64,000 bases of DNA from Bog-532 sp963830385 (GTDB lineage: Bacteria > Actinomycetota > Actinomycetes > Streptosporangiales > Streptosporangiaceae). The DNA is taken from contig CAWHMD010000001.1 in assembly GCA_963830385.1 (NCBI GenBank), positions 14,521 through 78,520 of the forward strand, in the 5' to 3' direction. Positions 1 through 8,038 of this stretch are shown here, in pieces. The notes beneath the pieces were generated by a model that saw only the letters and a list, made by a program, of their open reading frames with translations, searched no databases and was not told the DNA's origin. Within the stretch, counting starts at the first letter, position 1. Each line of letters starts with the position of its first letter. The position numbers and the translations under genes were made by a program.

Positions 1-553
1 GCGTCCGCACCGGTCCCACCTTGGCCAGCCCGGACACCTCGACCGACACGTTCAGGAAGCGGCTGATCCGGCCGGTCGGCGGCGCGTCCATCACCACCGC
101 GTCGTAGACCTCGCGGCCGCGGGCCTTGCGCCGGGTGGCCTCGGTGGCCTTGCCGGTCCGCAGCACGTCGGACAGCCCGGGGGCGATCGTGGTGGCGAAG
201 TCCACCAGGCCCAGCCGGGTCAGCGCCTGGCCGGCGTGCCGCATGCCGTAGAACATTTCCAGGTAGTCGAGCAGCGCGCCCTCGGGGTCGACGGCCAGCG
301 CGTACAGATCGCCGCCGGGCCGGCCCTCTTCGCCCGGCCCGATGCCGACCTTGCGCTCCGCGTACGGCAGCGGCGGGCAGTCGAACAGCCGCGCGATACC
401 CTGGCGCCCCTCGACCTCGATGAGCAGAACCTTACGGCCGTCCCGTGCGAGGGCCAGGGCCAGCGCGGCGGCCACGGTGGTCTTGCCGGTGCCGCCCTTA
501 CCAGTGACGACGTGCAGCCGCACGCCTTCCCAGTCCGTGTCCCTTGCTCTCAT
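1..553 (-). CDS. ArsA/GET3-family ATPase, N-terminal part (cut by window edge)
   Basis: This is the first ~184 residues of a P-loop ATPase; the 3' end lies outside the window. The deviant Walker A GKGGTGKTT (about residues 19-27) is typical of the MinD/ArsA/GET3 class. It is followed by VLLIEVEGRQ and, near residue 155, YDAVVMDAPPTGR, the usual switch region. Actinobacteria carry paired proteins of this type next to a whiB-like gene; the neighbours here (band 7, DUF4177, RidA, Nudix, MBL, Crp) match that context. Its cellular role is unproven: it has been annotated as an anion-transporting ATPase, but no arsenite-binding cysteines are visible in this part. The start is the ATG at 553, reading away from the divergent band-7 gene. 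Confidence 0.85.
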   Translation of the reverse strand, partial: MRARDTDWEGVRLHVVTGKGGTGKTTVAAALALALARDGRKVLLIEVEGRQGIARLFDCPPLPYAERKVGIGPGEEGRPGGDLYALAVDPEGALLDYLEMFYGMRHAGQALTRLGLVDFATTIAPGLSDVLRTGKATEATRRKARGREVYDAVVMDAPPTGRISRFLNVSVEVSGLAKVGPVRT

Positions 554-654
554 CACTGCGAGGCTATCCCCGACCGGTGATTGTTACGGCCAACCCCCTT
601 GGTGCCGGCGCACGTATTTCTCATTAGTCTTGTTGTTGGAGAGAGGTGATCCCT

Positions 655-1923
655 GTGGTCGCAGCACTCGTTGTCATCATCGTGATCCTGGTCATCGCGG
701 CCCTGTCCGCCGCCGGGCGCAGTATCCGGGTTGTCCAGCAGTACGAAAAAGGCATCATCTACCGCTTCGGGCGCGTCCTGCCCGAGGTGAAAGGCCCCGG
801 CCTGCACATCATCCGGCCGATCGGCGATCGCATGCAGAAGGTCAACATGCAGATCGTGGCCATGGCCGTGCCCGCCCAGGACGGCATCACCCGGGACAAC
901 GTGAGCGTCCGGGTCGACGCGGTGGTGTACTTCCGGGTCGTGGACCCGATCAAGGCCACGGTGAACGTGCAGGACTACATGTTCGCCATCGCCCAGCAGG
1001 CCCAGACCTCGCTGCGGTCGATCATCGGCCAGTCCGAGATGGACCAGCTCCTCGCCGAGCGGGAGTCGGTCAACCGGGAGCTGCGCCGCGTGATCGACGA
1101 GCCGACCGAGGCCCCCTGGGGCATCCGGGTGGAGCGCGTCGAAGTGAAGGACGTGTCCCTGCCGGAGGGCATGAAGCGGTCCATGTCCCGCCAGGCCGAG
1201 GCCGAGCGGGAGCGGCGCGCCCGCATCATCACCGCCGACGGCGAGTACCAGGCGTCCAAGCGCCTCGCGGCGGCGGCCAACGTCATGGCCCGGGATCCCG
1301 CGGCCCTCCAGCTGCGGCTGCTGCAGACCGTGGTCGAGGTGGCGGGCGAGCGCAACAGCACGCTGGTCATGCCGGTCCCGGTCGAGCTGCTCCGGTTCTT
1401 CGACCGGATGACCCCGGGGGCGCAGCAGCCCGCCGCGGAGCGCCTCGAGGAACCCGAGGATCTCGGGGATGCCGAGGTAGCGGAGGCCGAAGCCGAGATC
1501 GCCGGGGTCAACGTGCCCGAGCTGGAGGAGAGCGCGATCCCGCCGGTACCCGAGGTCGAGGGCGTCTCTGAGCTGGTACAGGGGCTGCCGGCCGCGTCCG
1601 CCGAGCCGGATCTGGCCCCCGACCGGGAGCCGGAGGGCCTGCCCAGCTCCGAGGTCCCCAGGGCCGGTGCCACCACGGCGAGTGCCACCACGGCCAGCGC
1701 CTCCCCGGACAACGAGAACACCGCCAGCTTCCCGGTGGTCGAGGACCCGGCCGCTGCGATCGGCGGCGCCGAGACGGCCGTGGGCAACGGGGTGACGGGG
1801 GCGGCCAAGGTGCCGACCGCCCGCAAGCCCCGGTCCTCCACGCCGCGCAAGCCGCGGACCCCGGCTGCCGAGCGCAAGCCGCAGACCGCCAGCGGGACGC
1901 CGACGGAGCAGGCCGACCGCTAA
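655..1923 (+). CDS. Band 7/SPFH (stomatin-like) membrane protein
   Basis: This is a slipin-type scaffold protein anchored by one N-terminal hydrophobic segment (first ~25 residues, rich in V/I/L/A) and followed by the SPFH domain (about residues 30-230: RVVQQYEKGIIYRFGR, GPGLHIIRPI, ERRARIITADGEYQA). SPFH proteins form oligomeric rings on membranes and often support proteases; the partner here is unknown. Beyond residue ~250 comes an acidic tail and then a basic Lys/Arg/Pro-rich end (TARKPRSSTPRKPRTP), not part of the family core. GTG at 655 is preferred because AGAGAGGTGATC lies just upstream with good spacing; the in-frame GTG at 646 sits inside that ribosome binding site. Confidence 0.85.
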   Translation: MVAALVVIIVILVIAALSAAGRSIRVVQQYEKGIIYRFGRVLPEVKGPGLHIIRPIGDRMQKVNMQIVAMAVPAQDGITRDNVSVRVDAVVYFRVVDPIKATVNVQDYMFAIAQQAQTSLRSIIGQSEMDQLLAERESVNRELRRVIDEPTEAPWGIRVERVEVKDVSLPEGMKRSMSRQAEAERERRARIITADGEYQASKRLAAAANVMARDPAALQLRLLQTVVEVAGERNSTLVMPVPVELLRFFDRMTPGAQQPAAERLEEPEDLGDAEVAEAEAEIAGVNVPELEESAIPPVPEVEGVSELVQGLPAASAEPDLAPDREPEGLPSSEVPRAGATTASATTASASPDNENTASFPVVEDPAAAIGGAETAVGNGVTGAAKVPTARKPRSSTPRKPRTPAAERKPQTASGTPTEQADR

Positions 1924-1932
1924 GGTCATCCC

Positions 1933-2088
1933 ATGCAAAAGTGGGAGTACGCGACCGTGCCGCTGCTGGTGCACGCGACCAAGCAGATCCTCGACAACTG
2001 GGGCGACGACGGGTGGGAGCTCGTCGCGCTCGTCCCCGGCCCCAATGCGGAGCAGCTTGTCGCCTACATGAAGCGGCCGAAGGGATGA
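1933..2088 (+). CDS. Small DUF4177 protein
   Basis: This 51-residue protein begins MQKWEYATVPLLVHATKQIL and contains NWGDDGWELVALVPG, the signature of the DUF4177 family. The family's function is unknown. The gene starts 10 bases after the band-7 stop and its TGA overlaps the ATG of the RidA gene (ATGA), so the two are probably translationally coupled. I recall a gene of the same size and position beside the GET3-like ATPases in mycobacteria, which supports this as a real small gene. Confidence 0.8.
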   Translation: MQKWEYATVPLLVHATKQILDNWGDDGWELVALVPGPNAEQLVAYMKRPKG

Positions 2089-2561
2089 CCGCGGGCACGA
2101 CGCCGGAGGAGCGTCTGGCCGCACTGGGGCTGACGCTGCCGGCGGTGGCCCCGCCCGGCGGCTCCTACGTGCCTGCCCTGCGCACCGGGCAGTACGTCTA
2201 CACCGCCGGCCAGCTGCCGTTCGTGGACGGCAAACTGCCCACGACCGGCAAGGTCGGCGCGGAGGTGAGCGTCGAGGAGGCGCGCGCCCTGGCCCGGCTG
2301 TGCGCGCTGAACGCGCTGGCCGCGGCGGCGGAGGCGGCCGGAGGCCTCTCGGCCATCACCCGGATCGTCAAGGTGGTCGGGTTCGTGGCCAGTGCGCCCA
2401 GCTTCACGAACCAGCCACAGGTCATCAACGGGGCCAGCGACCTGCTCACCGAGGTGTTCGGCGAGGCCGGCCAGCATGCCCGCAGCGCGGTCGGGGTCGC
2501 CGTCCTGCCGCTCGATACGCCGGTCGAGGTTGAGCTGATCGCCGAGGTGGCGACCTCCTGA
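2085..2561 (+). CDS. RidA/YjgF/Rid-family protein
   Basis: This 158-residue member of the Rid family (enamine/imine deaminase or relatives) has the family core YVYTAGQLPFVDGKL, ALNALAAAAEAAGGLSAITRIVKVVGFVAS and VEVELIAEVA. The canonical Arg that binds the carboxylate in true RidA enzymes (usually in a C-terminal NxRxxR... segment) is not obvious, so this may belong to a Rid subgroup without proven deaminase activity. The start overlaps the DUF4177 stop codon. Confidence 0.82.
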   Translation: MTAGTTPEERLAALGLTLPAVAPPGGSYVPALRTGQYVYTAGQLPFVDGKLPTTGKVGAEVSVEEARALARLCALNALAAAAEAAGGLSAITRIVKVVGFVASAPSFTNQPQVINGASDLLTEVFGEAGQHARSAVGVAVLPLDTPVEVELIAEVATS

Positions 2562-2635
2562 GCCCCATTCGCGTACCGGGGAAGCTGGCCGACCGGGCCC
2601 GGGACATCAGGGACGGCCGGCTCACCCCGGTACCG

Positions 2636-3391
2636 GTGCGGGACGCCGCCACCGTGGTACTGCTCCGGGCCGCGCCCGCCGGGACCGAGGTGTACCTGCT
2701 GCGGCGGCTGGGCTCGATGGCGTTCGCGCCCGGCGCGTTCGTGTTTCCCGGCGGCAAGGTCGACGAGCGTGACTGCGAGGACGGCCACGGCTGGGCCGGA
2801 CCGCCGCCGGAGCAACTGGCCCCGGCGCTGGGCGGGTCCCCGGCGACCGCGGCCGCGCTGGTCCGGGCGGCGGTCCGGGAGACGTTCGAGGAGTGCGGCG
2901 TCCTGCTGGCCAGCCCGGCGGCGGACCCGTCCGGCCCGGCCGTGAGCACCGGAGCCGACTGGGCGGACGACCGGGAGGCACTGGCGGCCGGGTCGGTTTC
3001 GCTGGCCGAGCTGCTCGTCCGGCGCGATCTGGTCCTGCGCGGTGACCTGCTGCGGCCCTGGTCCCGATGGATCACTCCGGAGGCCGAGGAGCGCCGCTAC
3101 GACACCCGGTTCTTCGTGGCCGTCATGCCCGCGGGCCAGCAGGCCGCGGGGGGTACGGGTGAGTCGGACCGGGCCACCTGGCTGCGCCCGGCCGCCGCGG
3201 TGGAGGCGGCGGCGGCCGGTGAGCTGACCATGCTCCCGCCGACCAGGATCACGCTGGGCGAGCTGGCGGCCCTGCCCGGCATTCCCGCCGTCATGGCCGC
3301 GGACCGGCCCACCACCCCGCGACGTCCGGCCGTCGTCCTGGACGGCGACCAGGCGTGGCTGAGCATCCCGGACGGTAACGATGACGACTGA
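2636..3391 (+). CDS. Nudix hydrolase
   Basis: This is a Nudix (MutT-fold) hydrolase of about 251 residues. The Nudix box is recognisable as FPGGKVDERD followed, after a long insertion, by ALVRAAVRETFEECGVLL (REtxEECG core). This long-insert arrangement is typical of the large CoA/NAD-type Nudix proteins of actinobacteria. The marked GTG at 2636 opens VRDAATVVLL, but about 25 sense codons upstream (reading KLADRARDIRDGRLTPVP) resemble the N-terminus of relatives. No ATG/GTG/TTG is present there, so translation may begin at a rare codon such as CTG 2558. The 3' end overlaps the next gene by 11 bases. Confidence 0.82.
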   Translation: MRDAATVVLLRAAPAGTEVYLLRRLGSMAFAPGAFVFPGGKVDERDCEDGHGWAGPPPEQLAPALGGSPATAAALVRAAVRETFEECGVLLASPAADPSGPAVSTGADWADDREALAAGSVSLAELLVRRDLVLRGDLLRPWSRWITPEAEERRYDTRFFVAVMPAGQQAAGGTGESDRATWLRPAAAVEAAAAGELTMLPPTRITLGELAALPGIPAVMAADRPTTPRRPAVVLDGDQAWLSIPDGNDDD

Positions 3392-4223
3392 CGGCGCTGG
3401 ATCTCACCCTGGCCCGGGCGCAGGCATCGACGGCTCCGGCTCGGCCCTGGCCTCGTGCGTGCTGGCCCCGAACCCATCCCCGATGACGCTCGACGGCACC
3501 AACACCTGGCTGATCGCCGCGCCGGAGTCGACGTCGGCCGTGGTGGTTGACCCGGGGCCGGACGACGAGGGGCACCTGCGGCGGGTGGTGGCGGAGGCCG
3601 CCGCGGCCGGCCGCCGGATCGCGCAGATCCTGCTCACGCACGGGCACGAGGACCATTCGGCCGGGGCGCGGCGGCTGGCCGAGCTGACCGGGGCACCGGT
3701 CCGGGCGGCGGATCCGGCCCACCAGCTGGGCGACGAGGGACTGACCGGTGGCGACGTGGTGCTGGCGGGCGGCTGCGAGCTGCACGTCATCGCCACCCCG
3801 GGTCATTCCGCGGATTCGCTCAGCCTGCTGCTGCCGGCCGACGGCGCCCTGCTGACCGGGGACTCGGTGCTGGGCCGGGGGACCACGGTCATCGCGGGCG
3901 GCGACGGGTCACTGGGGGACTACCTGCGGTCGCTGGACATCATGAAGGCCCTGGCCGACGAGGGCGCGCTCCGGCTGCTGCTGCCGGGTCACGGGCCGGT
4001 GCTGCCCGACCCGGCGGCGGTGCTGGACTATTACATAGCGCACCGGGCCGAACGGCTGGAACAGATCCGCGCCGCGCTGGCGGCCGGCGACCGCACCGCC
4101 GCGCAGATTGTGACCCGGGTCTACACCGACATCGGGCCGGCCGTGCGCCCGGCCGCGGAGCTGTCCGTCCAGGCTCAGCTCGATTACCTGGCCAGCCGCG
4201 GCGAACTCCTCCCGCCCCCGTAG
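3381..4223 (+). CDS. Metallo-beta-lactamase-fold hydrolase
   Basis: This 280-residue MBL-fold protein has the metal motif THGHEDHSAG (about residue 76), the second ligand region ATPGHSADSLSLLL, the Asp ligand in LLTGDSVLGRG, and the distal LLPGHGPVLPDP. A C-terminal winged-helix-like tail (RLEQIRAALAAGDRTAAQIVTRVYTD) is typical of LACTB2/ribonuclease-type members, so hydrolysis of a nucleic acid or a thioester is possible but not provable here. The ATG overlaps the end of the Nudix gene, indicating one operon. The next gene, crp, converges from the other strand only 5 bases away. Confidence 0.85.
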   Translation: MTTDGAGSHPGPGAGIDGSGSALASCVLAPNPSPMTLDGTNTWLIAAPESTSAVVVDPGPDDEGHLRRVVAEAAAAGRRIAQILLTHGHEDHSAGARRLAELTGAPVRAADPAHQLGDEGLTGGDVVLAGGCELHVIATPGHSADSLSLLLPADGALLTGDSVLGRGTTVIAGGDGSLGDYLRSLDIMKALADEGALRLLLPGHGPVLPDPAAVLDYYIAHRAERLEQIRAALAAGDRTAAQIVTRVYTDIGPAVRPAAELSVQAQLDYLASRGELLPPP

Positions 4224-4228
4224 GCCTG

Positions 4229-4912
4229 CTAGCGGGCGCGCTTGCGCAGGCGCTCGGAGTCGACGATCAGGACCGACCGGGCCGAGATGTGCAGCCAGCC
4301 GCGGGCCGCAAAGTCGGCCAGTGCCTTGTTGACGGTCTCCCGGGACGCGCCGACCAGCTGGGCGAGCTCCTCCTGGGTGAGGTCGTGGTGGACCTGCAGG
4401 CCCTCGTCGGTCTGCTGGCCGAACCGGTCGGCCAGGTCGAGCAGGGCCTTGGCCACCCGCCCGGGGACGTCGGTGAACACGAGGTCGGCGGTCACGTCGT
4501 TGGCCCGGCGCAGCCGCTGGACCAGCGCCCGCATCAGGTGCAGCGAGATCTCGGGCCGCTTGCGCAGCAGCGGCAGCAGCGCGTCGTGCGGCAGCGCGGC
4601 CAGCACGGCTTCGGTCACGGCGCTGGCACTCGACGTCCGCGGCCGCGGGTCGAACAGCGACAGCTCGCCGAACATCTCGCCCGGCCCGATCACGCTGAGC
4701 AGGTTCTCCCGGCCGTCGCCGGCCGCCCGGGTCAGCTTCATCTTGCCGTCGAGGACGACGTAGAGGCTGTCCCCGCCGTCGCCCTCCTCGAACAGCCGCT
4801 CGCCGCGGTGCAGCTTGAGCTGGCTCATCGTCTGACGAAGTTCGCGCGTGCCGTCCTCGTCCAGCGCCTCGAACAGCGGCGTGCGCCTGAGTACCTCTCC
4901 GGCGTTATCCAC
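4229..4912 (-). CDS. crp: Crp/Fnr-family global regulator (CRP)
   Basis: This cAMP receptor-type regulator has an N-terminal cyclic-nucleotide-binding barrel (GRENLLSVIGPGEMFGELSLF, DPRPRTSSASA, where FGEL..(x)..PRTSSA forms the cAMP pocket) and a C-terminal winged helix with LTQEELAQLVGASRETVNKAL, nearly identical to the mycobacterial Crp as I remember it. GTG at 4912 (VDNAGEVLRRTPLF) is chosen because AAGGAGGG stands a few bases upstream. That gives 227 residues, the usual family length. The frame is open further upstream to 5047 but that extension does not look like protein. It is divergent from the NlpC/P60 gene. Confidence 0.92.
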   Translation of the reverse strand: MDNAGEVLRRTPLFEALDEDGTRELRQTMSQLKLHRGERLFEEGDGGDSLYVVLDGKMKLTRAAGDGRENLLSVIGPGEMFGELSLFDPRPRTSSASAVTEAVLAALPHDALLPLLRKRPEISLHLMRALVQRLRRANDVTADLVFTDVPGRVAKALLDLADRFGQQTDEGLQVHHDLTQEELAQLVGASRETVNKALADFAARGWLHISARSVLIVDSERLRKRAR

Positions 4913-5108
4913 CGGTCCCTCCTTGCTACTAGTGCCATCTAAGTGTGGCCTATCCCTCGACCAAATGTGCGGAGGGGACCACAGGCGCCCAGCGGAGGCC
5001 GACACAAGGCACGCCACGAAGCGATTGTCGCTACTTTTCGAGATCATCCGATTACATTAAGTCTCTCACAAGCGAATATCGGGAAGCACGATCGATTGCG
5101 GGGGACGG

Positions 5109-6364
5109 ATGGCTGACGGGCCGGGCGCTTTCTTCAGCGTGCGCAAAGCGGTGTGGAGCGTGACGGTGTGCGGCCTGGTGGCCGCGGCCGGTCTAGCCCT
5201 GGGGCCGGCGCGGATGGAACTGACTGGCAACCCGGTACCCAGCGCGGGCCAGGTCAAGGCCGCGCAGGACCAGGTCAACAAGCGTGCCGCCGCTCTCGGC
5301 AAGCAGGAAGAGCAGCTCGCTCAGGCCAACGCCAAGCTTACCGATCTTCAAAACCAGGCCGAAATCCTGACCCAGAACTACGACAAGGCGATGGTCTCCG
5401 AGCAGCAGGCGCAGACCGCCTACACCACCGCCGTGAACAAGCTCGCCGCCGCCCGGGGGGCCGAGCAGAGCAGCCAGCGTGAGGTGGCCGCGCTGGCCGC
5501 GAACGAGTACGAGACCCAGGGCGGCTTCGACCCGATGGCCGCGATGCTGGGCGACGCGCACGGCGTGCAGGCCTACCTCAACCAGGTCGGGCTCGGCCAG
5601 GTCTTCAGCAGCCGCCGGACGGACATCCTGGCCAAGAACAACGCCGACAGCGTGGTGGCCGGGGTGTTCCGGTCCGAGGCGAGCACCGCCCTCAAGCAGA
5701 AAAAGGCCGCCGCCCAGCAGGCGGCCCGGCTGAAGACGGCCGTCCAGACCGCGGTGGCCGCGCAGCTGACGGCGGTGAAGCAGAGCCAGTCGGTGGCCGG
5801 CCAGCTGTCCGGTGGCCTGGCCAGCGCCAAGAACCACGAGAACCACATAGCCAACCAGCGCGCCCAGGCCCTGGCGGCGGCGGCCGCCAAGGCGGCGGCC
5901 GCCGCGATCGCCCGGGAGCGGGCGGCCGCCGCCAGCTCGTCGGCCTCGTCGTTCCCTCGTCGCCCTCGTCGTCGTATCGCGGTTCGGCGGCCAGCTCGTC
6001 CCAGGGCGACATCGCGGCCGACTTCGCGCTCAGCCAGATCGGCAAGCCGTACCAGTGGGGCGCCGCCGGGCCGAGCACCTACGACTGCTCGGGGCTGGCC
6101 ATGGTGGCCTGGGCCCAGGCCGGTGTGTCGATCCTGCACTACACGGGCGACCAGTGGAACGAGGGCACGCACGTGCCGCTGAACGACATGCAGCGCGGTG
6201 ACCTGGTCTTCTACGCCACCAACAACTCCGACCCGGCCACCATCCACCACGTCGGCATCTACATCGGCGGTGGCCAGATGGTCGACGCCCCCTACACCGG
6301 CGTGGACGTCCGCATCGACAGCATCTACCAGCCGGGCGAGCCGATCGGCGCCGTCCGCCCCTGA
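5109..6364 (+). pseudogene. NlpC/P60 endopeptidase with coiled-coil N-terminus, frameshifted
   Basis: The first part (from ATG 5109) encodes a secretion signal-like N-terminus and a long Ala/Gln/Lys coiled coil (KAAQDQVNKRAAALGKQEEQL and onward). The second part encodes a complete NlpC/P60 domain (QIGKPYQWGAAGPSTYDCSGL with the catalytic Cys, HHVGIYIGGGQ with the catalytic His), ending at 6364. The two lie in different frames. The frame changes by one base at about 5952-5956, in TTCCC inside a Ser-coding TCG repeat tract; one lost C restores a continuous Ser-rich linker. The catalytic domain is intact, so this may be a recent mutation, a sequencing error in a repeat, or less likely recoding. 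Family role: cutting peptidoglycan stem peptides during growth or division. Confidence 0.8.
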
Positions 6365-6374
6365 GGCCCGGCGC

Positions 6375-6584
6375 TCAGGATGGGCGGCGGGTGACGTACC
6401 GGACGGGGTGGGCCAGCCAGTAGCAGTTGAGGTCGTAGCCCCAGCCGAACGCCTTGGGGGTGAACAGGCGCCGGTCGTGGGGGTTCCACCAGCGCGCTTC
6501 GACCTTTTCGTCGGTCGGCTCACGCCAGTCGTACGGGACCTTCAGGAAGCGCCCCTGCTCGGGCGGGACCTTTTCGGGCATCAT
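6375..6584 (-). CDS. Small DUF5808 protein
   Basis: This 69-residue protein has FLKVPYDWREPTDEKVEARW followed by WWNPHDRRLFTPKAFGWGYD, the Trp-rich signature of DUF5808 (function unknown; in other proteins the domain is often attached to membrane segments). A strong ribosome binding site, GAGGAGGAA, precedes two adjacent ATG codons (6584 and 6581); either may be used. It is convergent with the NlpC/P60 gene and upstream of the end of the zinc-ribbon regulator. Confidence 0.75.
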   Translation of the reverse strand: MMPEKVPPEQGRFLKVPYDWREPTDEKVEARWWNPHDRRLFTPKAFGWGYDLNCYWLAHPVRYVTRRPS

Positions 6585-6642
6585 TTCCTCCTCGCGATCA
6601 CGAACGAGACCGGCTGGCCGGGACGCGTGCTCTCATCGGCTT

Positions 6643-7431
6643 TCATCCCCTCGTCGGCAGGCCCTCGTCGACCAGGCCGCGGGGCAGGAAGAAGAGCCCG
6701 GCGACGTGCCCGTCGCGGTCGTAGCTGACCCGCCCCATCCGTTCGCCCGCCTCGAAGAACAGCGTCGTGTCGACCAGGGTGAAATCGCCGGCCTGGTAGA
6801 CCGACGGCTCCCCGTGCCGCTCGTACCGGCCGACCATGCCGACGACCCCCGCCCAGGCCGCCGCCAGCCCGGGCGGATCCAGCCGGGCCGCTACCGCCTC
6901 GCCGAACTGGGCGCAGACGTCGGCCCAGCGCCCGGCCACCAGGTCGGCCAGCAACTGCCCGGCCCGGTCGCGTGCGTCCGGCCGGACCGGCTCCATCGGG
7001 CGCCCGGTCCGTGGGTCGGCCGGCCGCCCGAAGCGCTGGAACGCGGCCTGACGGCTGGTGCCGAGGATCTGGCCGATCTCCGCCCAGGTGTGCCCGGATT
7101 CCCGCGCCCTGGTCACGGTCATCGCCAGCTCCTCCTCCGCGTTCCGGGCCAGCGCCTGCGCCCGGTCGATGGCGGCCAGCGCGGTCGGCTGCTCCGGCAC
7201 GTTGTCAACGATGCTTTGACGTGGCCTCGTTGTCAAGCTTTTATTTACGGAAAGGGTCTCAGCGGGCTGGGTGGCACGGGTGTCAGCGGTGCTGGCGGCG
7301 CCGGCCGCGCGCCGCCGGCCCGCGCTGCGGCAGGTGGCGTCGCAGTATCGGCGCTTACGGCCGGAACCCTGCTGAACGGAAAGAGCCCGGCCGCAGGCTT
7401 GACAGCGACCGGGCTCGTCGACGTTGGCCAT
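6643..7431 (-). CDS. Zinc-ribbon/HTH protein with DUF3887-like domain
   Basis: This is a 262-residue soluble protein. Residues ~10-40 hold four cysteines (CQACGRAL, RYCDATCRSAGRRR), a small zinc ribbon or FCS-like finger. Around residues 90-135 comes SGHTWAEIGQILGTSRQAAFQRFG, a helix-turn-helix seen in many actinobacterial regulators. The last ~115 residues (LLADLVAGRWADVCAQFGE to VAGLFFLPRGL) resemble the DUF3887 fold, a small ligand-binding or amidase-linked domain. DNA binding is inferred from the HTH; the target and the effector are unknown. It is followed downstream on the same strand by the DUF5808 gene. Confidence 0.7.
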   Translation of the reverse strand: MANVDEPGRCQACGRALSVQQGSGRKRRYCDATCRSAGRRRAAGAASTADTRATQPAETLSVNKSLTTRPRQSIVDNVPEQPTALAAIDRAQALARNAEEELAMTVTRARESGHTWAEIGQILGTSRQAAFQRFGRPADPRTGRPMEPVRPDARDRAGQLLADLVAGRWADVCAQFGEAVAARLDPPGLAAAWAGVVGMVGRYERHGEPSVYQAGDFTLVDTTLFFEAGERMGRVSYDRDGHVAGLFFLPRGLVDEGLPTRG

Positions 7432-7521
7432 CGTGCCTCCGGGTATTTCGTGCCGTCAGCACGAAATACTAACAAGGGACGGCCACGCCGAAAACGTGCT
7501 GAATAAAGTGCGGGGAAAGGG

Positions 7522-8010
7522 TCAGTAGCCGGAGACCTCGGCCCGCTTGCGCGAGGCCTCGATCTCGGCCTCGGCGGCGCTGCGGTCGGCCCAGGCGGCG
7601 CCCTCCACCGACTTGCCGGGCTCGAGGTCCTTGTAGACCTCGAAGAAGTGCTGGATCTCCAGCTTGTCGAACTCCGAGACGTGGTAGATGTCGCGGAGGT
7701 GCTCCCAGCGCGGGTCGCTGGCCGGGACGCAAAGGATCTTGTCGTCGCCGCCCTTCTCGTCGCGCATGCGGAACATGCCGATGGCCCGGCAGCTGATCAC
7801 GCAGCCCGGGAAGGTCGGCTCGTCCAGGATGACCAGCGCGTCGAGTGGGTCGCCGTCGTCGCCCAGGGTGCCCTCGATGAAGCCGTAGTCATCGGGGTAC
7901 CTGGTGGAGGTGAACAGCATCCGGTCCAGCCGGATCCGCCCAGTGGCGTGGTCCATCTCGTACTTGTTGCGCTGGCCCTTCGGGATCTCAATGATCACGT
8001 CGAAGTCCAC
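7522..8010 (-). CDS. ppa: Inorganic pyrophosphatase (class A/family I)
   Basis: This enzyme hydrolyses pyrophosphate to phosphate in the cytosol. The sequence has the family I features EIPKGQRNKYEMDH, RYPDDYGFIEGTLGDDGDPLDALV (the DxDPxD metal motif) and FKDLE-like YKDLEPGKSVEGAAWAD. Starting at GTG 8010 (VDFDVIIEIPKG) gives 162 residues, the size of the actinobacterial enzyme, and places GAGGG 7 bases upstream. It is divergent from dacB, as in other actinobacteria. Confidence 0.95.
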   Translation of the reverse strand: MDFDVIIEIPKGQRNKYEMDHATGRIRLDRMLFTSTRYPDDYGFIEGTLGDDGDPLDALVILDEPTFPGCVISCRAIGMFRMRDEKGGDDKILCVPASDPRWEHLRDIYHVSEFDKLEIQHFFEVYKDLEPGKSVEGAAWADRSAAEAEIEASRKRAEVSGY

Positions 8011-8038
8011 GATGCTGCCCTCACACCTCACGGGGTAG

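Noticed and set aside
553..2124. 523-codon minus-strand frame
   Set aside because: It is the shadow of the band-7 gene and its neighbours; the translation is His/Asp/Leu/Arg-rich low-complexity sequence with no family motif, while the plus strand has clear SPFH and Rid motifs.
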